NCBI RefSeq assembly: GCF_003240585.1
Contig: NZ_PCDP01000065.1
Coordinates: 62,001-126,000 of the forward strand
Length of the DNA: 64,000 nucleotides
Source: Arminella tubonensis
Lineage (GTDB): Bacteria > Pseudomonadota > Alphaproteobacteria > Rhizobiales > Rhizobiaceae
Direction of reading: 5' to 3'
Shown: in pieces, positions 59,594 to 64,000 of the stretch
How the letters are laid out: each line of letters opens with the position of its first letter
Position numbering within the stretch: position 1 is the stretch's first letter
Notes under the pieces: model-generated
The model's database searches: none
What the model was told of the DNA's origin: nothing
Seen by the model: the letters and a program-made list of their open reading frames with translations, nothing else
Program-made: the position numbers and the translations under genes

Positions 59594-60763
59594 ATGCTCA
59601 AGGCGGACTGGGAAGACAGAAACGGCGCGAGACTGTCGCCGCCAAGTGCATGGAACAGGTATGCGGTAGCGATCCTGGTGATAATCGCGGCAATCGGCGG
59701 CGCGGTCATCGAACGGATTGGCCCGGATGTAGTTGCCGATCATGCGCGGCAGCTTGTCGGCCTCAATCCAGACGCGGTGCCTGGCGAATTCTATTCCCGT
59801 TTCGATATCGAGCCGTTGCCGAGGGCCGTTGCCGATAGCGACCCGATAGACAAACACATCGCGGCCCTGCGCCGCGAGCCGTGCGATTGGGATTCCACCT
59901 ACTTATTCGCAGGGGACCTGAAGCAATCCGGATATGCCCGGGAAGGTGCGAAGGTGCTGCAGACATTCTCGGCCAAGTGCAAGCCGTCGGATACAGCTCT
60001 GTATACGGCGGCCGACATACTCTACGGACTGAGCGATCTTCCCGCCGCGCTGAAGATATCGGACGAGATTTCGGACATGTCGCCGGACCAGCCACAGTTC
60101 TACTATCTTCGGGCTCTGATACTGCACGATCTGAAACGCTACAAGGAAGCACTCGACGCCTATGATTCGCTTCTCGGATTGACCGGAGATCTGGCGGCAC
60201 TGAATGGCGAAGTGTTTCGGCGGATGTCGCTGACCTACGTTGCGCTCGGGCAGTATTGCGAGGCGATGACGCCGCTGCGGACCTGGATTTCGATCACACC
60301 TTCGACGAACGATACGCCCGCCGCACGGGCCATCATTCAGGCATACAACGCCAAGGGAAAATGCCAGGGCAACTACGCGTCTGGCAAGGATCATTTCCCC
60401 ACTCAAGGCAAGGACATCATCACAGCGACCGTGAGCGTCAACGGCGTCCCCGGCGTTTTCGTCGTCGACACGGGTGCCAGCGTCGTCACCCTGACCGGCA
60501 GCTTTGCCGCCAAGACGAAGCTGCCGCTATCCGGCGACGCCACCGTGCGCATGCAGGCGGCCGGAGGTGTCTTCCTTGCGGAGCGCAGTTCGGCAAGACA
60601 GCTCCGCGTCGGTCATGTCGAGGCCGATGATGTTGAGGCCATTGTCCTGTCAGGCGGCGACAAGCCGCTCGGCGACGGAATCGATGGCCTGCTCGGACGA
60701 TCATTCCTGTCGCGCTTCGATGTGACCTTCGGGCAGAAGGAATGGCGGATCGAAAGTAAATAG
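59594..60763 (+). CDS. Membrane-anchored TPR - retropepsin-like aspartic protease
   Basis: A 389-residue protein. An N-terminal membrane segment (YAVAILVIIAAIGGAVI, about 23-39) is followed by TPR-like helical repeats (residues about 100-250: ALYTAADILYGLSDLPAALK, QFYYLRALILHDLKRYKEALDAYDSLLG). The C-terminal domain is a retropepsin-like clan AA aspartic protease with ATVSVNGVPGVFVVDTGASVVTLTG (active Asp in DTGAS, about residue 297) and GLLGRSFLSRFDVTF as the flap-side closing motif. Single-domain proteins of this kind dimerise to make the active site. The TPR part may recruit substrates or the partner. It most likely faces the periplasm. Substrate unknown. Confidence 0.82.
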   Translation: MLKADWEDRNGARLSPPSAWNRYAVAILVIIAAIGGAVIERIGPDVVADHARQLVGLNPDAVPGEFYSRFDIEPLPRAVADSDPIDKHIAALRREPCDWDSTYLFAGDLKQSGYAREGAKVLQTFSAKCKPSDTALYTAADILYGLSDLPAALKISDEISDMSPDQPQFYYLRALILHDLKRYKEALDAYDSLLGLTGDLAALNGEVFRRMSLTYVALGQYCEAMTPLRTWISITPSTNDTPAARAIIQAYNAKGKCQGNYASGKDHFPTQGKDIITATVSVNGVPGVFVVDTGASVVTLTGSFAAKTKLPLSGDATVRMQAAGGVFLAERSSARQLRVGHVEADDVEAIVLSGGDKPLGDGIDGLLGRSFLSRFDVTFGQKEWRIESK

Positions 60764-60829
60764 CCATGAATTGTCCATCGAGGCCGTCCTGCCGACCCGT
60801 GTCATCTCTCCAATTACTCGCGGTGATCA

Positions 60830-61910
60830 ATGCGTTTGATTTTGGTTCTTTTCTTTCTTGGCGCGCCTTGGCACCTGGGCTGTCGTTCGCAGACAACGAG
60901 CGGTCCTTTGGGCTTGTAGACCGCCTTCCAGGGGAAGATCCGTCCTGCGACGCCGTCAATAGAGCTTACGAAAAGACCTCCAACTTGGCGCGCTACACGA
61001 TTTACGTGGCTGAACTGAAACCTGACGGAACGATCGCTCCGTTCGGAGAGGATTGGATCGAAACGCAAATGAATATTTCGCTTTGGCAGCCGACGAGAAC
61101 TTCGTCTATCGTCGGTCCCTCCGTCTGACGACCTCCAAAGAAGAGCCAGTGTTTGGAGCGTGTAGATTGATCGGAAACGAGGCAACCTCCCGCGGCCCGG
61201 CGCTTCACTTTGCTGGTACCTGGCATAGGGGCTACGAGTCGTTGACTGAACTATGGATATCGATGAAAACCGGCAGGATCTTACGAATCAGTAGGACTTT
61301 CGGCCATTTGCAGTCGCCATTTCCCTTTGAAAAAACAATAGAATTATACGATTATCCCGCCCGCGATCAGCCTGCGGACAGCCTAGACCCCTCGCTCGAA
61401 AACCCGCCGCTCGTAACACAAGCCCATGAACGGCCAGCCTCAGAGTTGCGAACCACTCTCTTATCGCCTCTGCCGGAAGATAAATTCTGCAGGGACGTCT
61501 ATCTGGCTTTCAGAAGCACCTATCTCGCCGACAAATACACCTACGAGGTCACAGAGATCCGCCCCAGACAGCAGCCCATTCCTGCGCTTGAAGCAGTGAA
61601 GATCGACCGATGGCTTTATTCGAGGGTTCCGGGCGGCAGGTGGGGACTGGAAGGGGCATACGCCCACCCCATAGGAAAAGGCGAACCGATCTTCCACGAC
61701 TGCAAGTTAGTATCGTCCGCCGCCGGTATCTTGCACTACACCGCCCATTGGAAGAACCCGGACAAAGTCTCGGATATCTGGGTATCAGCCGCTACGGGTC
61801 TGTTCGTGAAGACGGAGCAGCCGACCACCGACGCGCTCGGGGCGCTGCTGAAGACGGATGCGCAGGTCTATGATTACGATCCAATCAAGGCAGTCGTTCC
61901 GCCGGAATAG
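60830..61910 (+). pseudogene. Exported two-repeat hypothetical protein, frame-broken
   Basis: Pieces in three successive frames read as one protein. A signal-peptide-like start MRLILVLFFLGAPWH (60830) is in one frame. The next frame has LSFADNERSFGLVDR and PSCDAVNRAYEKTSNLARYT up to EDWIETQM, and the third (from about 61070) NEYFALAADENFVYRRS to the end. The protein has two copies of a roughly 120-residue domain: CDAVNRAYEKT...YTIYVAELKPDG...GACRLIGNEA...LHFAGTWHRG...LTELWISMKTGRI and CRDVYLAFRST...YTYEVTEIRPRQ...HDCKLVSSAA...LHYTAHWKNP...VSDIWVSAATGLF. Both shifts go the same way. The domain is not one I recognise. Confidence 0.6.
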
Positions 61911-61996
61911 GTCCAGCGGTCCCTTCTCCTTCATGCAGTCCGTTTTGCGCGTTCGTACCCGTTACTGATGCGATATTCGATGAGATCCCGCCGTTG

Positions 61997-62197
61997 TCAG
62001 GACCGATCAAATGTCGGCGTCCATCCTCTCACCGGGCCACGGCTTAAAGCGTTGAAGGCCATGGCGAGTTGTTCGCGCAGGTGTTGACGGTCCTCAAGGA
62101 GAGCTGCGATCGTCGCTCTTGTGTCGCCATCATGCCACGCAATGGCTGCATCTATTTCAAACGCGGATTCAATGACGGTTTGATGCGGCTGTTTCAT
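61997..62197 (-). CDS. Small helical hypothetical protein
   Basis: A 66-residue protein beginning MKQPHQTVIESAFEIDAAIAWHDGD and continuing TRATIAALLEDRQHLREQLAMAFNALSRG, clearly helical. The ATG at 62197 has GAGGA 7 bases upstream and lies 29 bases inside the end of the preceding leftward gene, so the two are probably translationally coupled. No known family. Confidence 0.6.
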   Translation of the reverse strand: MKQPHQTVIESAFEIDAAIAWHDGDTRATIAALLEDRQHLREQLAMAFNALSRGPVRGWTPTFDRS

Positions 62198-62648
62198 CGT
62201 CGTCCTCACCATCTGCGAACATCAGGGGCTCAGCCGCTTCCGCCAGCCAGAGATCCACGGCCTCATCTGGCGACGAGCATGCGTAGCGCTTCACAATCAA
62301 TGGAACGCCCCGACCGACATAAGCGACGAGGGCGATACCCATTTCCTTGCTGAAGGCGATGTCGAGTTCATCTCCTGATGGGCCGCAGTCGATTTCGCCA
62401 TCAAACGAGACTTCGATATTGCAGAACGCCTCGAACGACTGCGATCGTTCTTCCCGAGCGACCGCATCAGATAACGCGCTGCACAGTCCACAGTCGAGGA
62501 TTTCAGGAAATTCCTCAGCGGCCTTCGACAGGTATGGCTCAAGATTTTCGATCTGCGCAACAGGGTCCGTCCGGGTCAGGTAGCCCTGCCACAGCTCGAC
62601 AGTCGGCCAGCCGCCAGCCTCTTCAAAATAGCTGTCTTTAATCAACAT
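62169..62648 (-). CDS. Hypothetical protein
   Basis: A 159-residue acidic cytosolic protein (MLIKDSYFEEAGGWPTVELW at the start, then LDCGLCSALSDAVAREERS and FCNIEVSFDGEIDCGPSGDELDIAFSKEMGIALVAYVGRG). The ending DGEDDDETAASNRH is strongly acidic. No family is recognised. The ATG at 62648 has GGAGGACGG just upstream; an earlier in-frame start lacks such a site. It overlaps the next leftward gene by 29 bases. Confidence 0.65.
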   Translation of the reverse strand: MLIKDSYFEEAGGWPTVELWQGYLTRTDPVAQIENLEPYLSKAAEEFPEILDCGLCSALSDAVAREERSQSFEAFCNIEVSFDGEIDCGPSGDELDIAFSKEMGIALVAYVGRGVPLIVKRYACSSPDEAVDLWLAEAAEPLMFADGEDDDETAASNRH

Positions 62649-62826
62649 CTTCCGTCCTCCTGTGTTGCGCACAGCAGCCAAAGCTTCGGTGTGAATGTGA
62701 GTGCCGCTTTCTGCGGCTTCGATGTTCTTATTATGTTCTTGTTTGCGACGAAGGTCAAGTCGGGAGAAGTTGGCTCGATACGCCAGGGCGTTTCAACGCT
62801 GTCACGGCTCTAAGCTCGTCAATATA

Positions 62827-63036
62827 TCAAGGCCAGCCGTACTTCGCAGCCAAGCTTCCTGCAATGAAGAATGCGAAAGACAGGATCATCAGCGGGAAAA
62901 ACCGTATTGCAAGCCAGCCGTATTCCGCCGGGGCCATTTTCATCAAGTCGCGACGACTGCCGATTAGCGGCACCATCAGCCAGAACGCGATGCCAAACGT
63001 CACCATCGCCGCGCCTAAGAATACATTGCTGATCAT
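62827..63036 (-). CDS. Small two-helix membrane protein
   Basis: A 69-residue protein with two membrane segments (VFLGAAMVTFGIAFWLMVPLI and WLAIRFFPLMILSFAFFIAGSLAA) separated by a short charged loop SRRDLMKMAPAEYG. It belongs to no family I know. The next leftward gene upstream, also a membrane protein, ends 10 bases away, suggesting an operon. Confidence 0.65.
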   Translation of the reverse strand: MISNVFLGAAMVTFGIAFWLMVPLIGSRRDLMKMAPAEYGWLAIRFFPLMILSFAFFIAGSLAAKYGWP

Positions 63037-63045
63037 GGCTGGAGA

Positions 63046-63450
63046 CTAAAACCTTCCTTCATCCGGCTGGCTCCTTACGGCACGCAGTTTTCTGAAATTA
63101 GCGATGGCTTGAACTGTACCTAGAACAGTAACGACGCCAAAGAGGACCATGGCGTCTCCTCGCTTGGTCTGGATTGCGACGAGAAAGGCACCGATGAAAA
63201 CCAGAACCCCGAAGACTCCGGACAGGACATAGGCCCTTTTGATCCGATACGGCACCGAGTGATCGAACGCATGGTCCATAAGATGCCAACGATACTGGCC
63301 TTCACTGCGAAATTGCTGAGGAAGGTGGATACGGATACCTGCCTGCGCAGACGCCATGAAATAGGCTCCCGCAAGAAACGAGAAGGCGCTGGCGAGAACA
63401 ATCACACAGTTGAGAGCCATAGGCAGAACGATCACAAATTGCTTCCCCAA
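63046..63450 (-). CDS. Membrane hypothetical protein
   Basis: A 134-residue protein with three hydrophobic segments (LNCVIVLASAFSFLAGAYFMA, VLSGVFGVLVFIGAFLVAIQ, MVLFGVVTVLGTVQAIANF) and a basic, His-rich loop (LPQQFRSEGQYRWHLMDHAFDHSVPYRIKR). An internal ATG gives a 124-residue version starting MALNCVIV. No recognised family. Confidence 0.6.
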   Translation of the reverse strand: MGKQFVIVLPMALNCVIVLASAFSFLAGAYFMASAQAGIRIHLPQQFRSEGQYRWHLMDHAFDHSVPYRIKRAYVLSGVFGVLVFIGAFLVAIQTKRGDAMVLFGVVTVLGTVQAIANFRKLRAVRSQPDEGRF

Positions 63451-63549
63451 ACCTTTGCAGGATTCTTATACGAGGATAGTCTGTAATAATTCATTTCAAG
63501 GATGCTCAAAGGCGATCAGACCATTGCCAAACTTAGACGCATTTCCACT

Positions 63550-63780
63550 TTAGGGTGATCCGGGAGGCTCAGAGACGCTCTGCGCCACGACCTCAACAAT
63601 GTCGAATTCATCCAGGGCGTAATGTTGGTCGCTTCCGACTGTGGCAATGGTCAGGAACTCGCGGGTTGAACCGAAGATCGATGACACGCGCACAATCTGG
63701 AGTTCACGTTCAGCGTCAGTTCCGCTTCGTCGCCTTGCCCAATAAAATTGCTCGGCTACGAGATCATCCAATGCAATCAT
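63550..63780 (-). CDS. Small hypothetical protein
   Basis: A 76-residue protein starting MIALDDLVAEQFYWARRRSGTD and containing LQIVRVSSIFGSTREFLTIATVGSDQHYALDEFDIVEVV, a compact beta-rich fold. It starts one base after the stop of the zinc-finger-like gene on the same strand, so the two are almost surely co-transcribed. No known family. Confidence 0.6.
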   Translation of the reverse strand: MIALDDLVAEQFYWARRRSGTDAERELQIVRVSSIFGSTREFLTIATVGSDQHYALDEFDIVEVVAQSVSEPPGSP

Positions 63781-63781
63781 T

Positions 63782-63988
63782 TCAGCGAACCGATGCGGCG
63801 CGTGCCGGGATTTCTGTCGCGTTGAAGGTCGAGGCATCCGTTTTCGACCAAGTTCTCCGCGACTTGCCCAGGCGGTAGTCGTCCCACTTGTGCCCGCCGC
63901 AAAACCATTGGGTCTCGCCCATTTCCACGTCGTAGCCGAAGCCACCCCAGTTCTCGCAACCGGGGTGTTCACAGAAGTGGGTTTGCAA
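63782..63988 (-). CDS. Small zinc-ribbon-like protein
   Basis: A 68-residue protein. The start MQTHFCEHPGCENWGGFGYDVEMGETQWFCGGHKWDDY contains a Cys-x4-Cys and a Cys-x2-His pair, a spacing that could bind one zinc ion. The remaining 30 residues are basic and Thr/Ser-rich. It forms a tight pair with the next leftward gene. Its position 12 bases from the window edge means a further upstream operon gene could be missing from view. Function unknown. Confidence 0.65.
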   Translation of the reverse strand: MQTHFCEHPGCENWGGFGYDVEMGETQWFCGGHKWDDYRLGKSRRTWSKTDASTFNATEIPARAASVR

Positions 63989-64000
63989 TGATCGCTCGTC

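Overview
The window looks like a chromosome or megaplasmid segment of an alphaproteobacterium of the Rhizobiaceae (Rhizobium/Sinorhizobium/Agrobacterium type). The reasons are a G+C-rich sequence, five complete ABC uptake systems in 64 kb, many GntR, LysR and ROK regulators each next to a transporter, and typical rhizobial small families: a BA14K-like protein, a DUF1127 protein, a ThuA-like protein with an oxidoreductase, and class III cyclases with ATPase/TPR tails. No rRNA, tRNA, insertion sequence, integrase, CRISPR array or replication origin was recognised.

Layout. 1-4.7 kb: a LysR fragment, a His-rich cupin, a ROK-type glucokinase, small proteins and a PoxB-type pyruvate oxidase. 4.7-12.2 kb: a sugar module, with a ROK repressor, a Gfo/Idh/MocA oxidoreductase and a ThuA-like protein on one strand and a four-gene CUT1 sugar ABC transporter diverging from them. 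12.4-14.1 kb: two uncharacterised proteins. 14.2-30.3 kb: the most interesting region. A PF06684 protein, an alpha/beta hydrolase, a flavin reductase with a degenerate Nudix tail, a luciferase-like (LLM) monooxygenase, an aldehyde dehydrogenase, a NIPSNAP protein and a polyamine-type ABC transporter form one rightward unit. It is followed by an FCD-type GntR regulator, a dihydrodipicolinate-synthase-family aldolase, a second FCD regulator and a sugar-type ABC transporter. The same 11-base operator-like sequence lies before the first gene (14.23 kb) and before the regulator/aldolase pair (24.33 kb), which ties the two halves together.

30.4-38.9 kb: signalling and peroxide defence. There is a giant SAM-cyclase-ATPase-TPR protein, a small cyclase, a DUF3095 cyclase-like protein, a dienelactone hydrolase, Ohr, OhrR and MsrB. 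The ohr promoter and the ohrR-msrB intergenic region share an 87-base element. 38.9-48.2 kb: a polar amino acid ABC transporter, a HutC-like regulator, an aminotransferase and a ureohydrolase (probably guanidino or basic amino acid catabolism), then a second LLM monooxygenase, flavin reductase and LysR set whose two promoters share a palindrome. 48.5-53.5 kb: a GGDEF protein, a DUF5666-like exported protein, and a cytochrome b / Moco sulfite-oxidase-like / DoxX module.

53.5-64 kb: an accessory-looking stretch of small, mostly unknown genes. It has a cold-shock protein, a BA14K protein, a DUF1127 peptide gene, a frame-broken polysaccharide lyase, a TPR-retropepsin protein, a frame-broken two-repeat exported protein, small membrane proteins and a zinc-finger-like protein at the right edge. 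Three probable single-base frame breaks occur in 56.6-61.9 kb, so this part is either decaying or has consensus errors.
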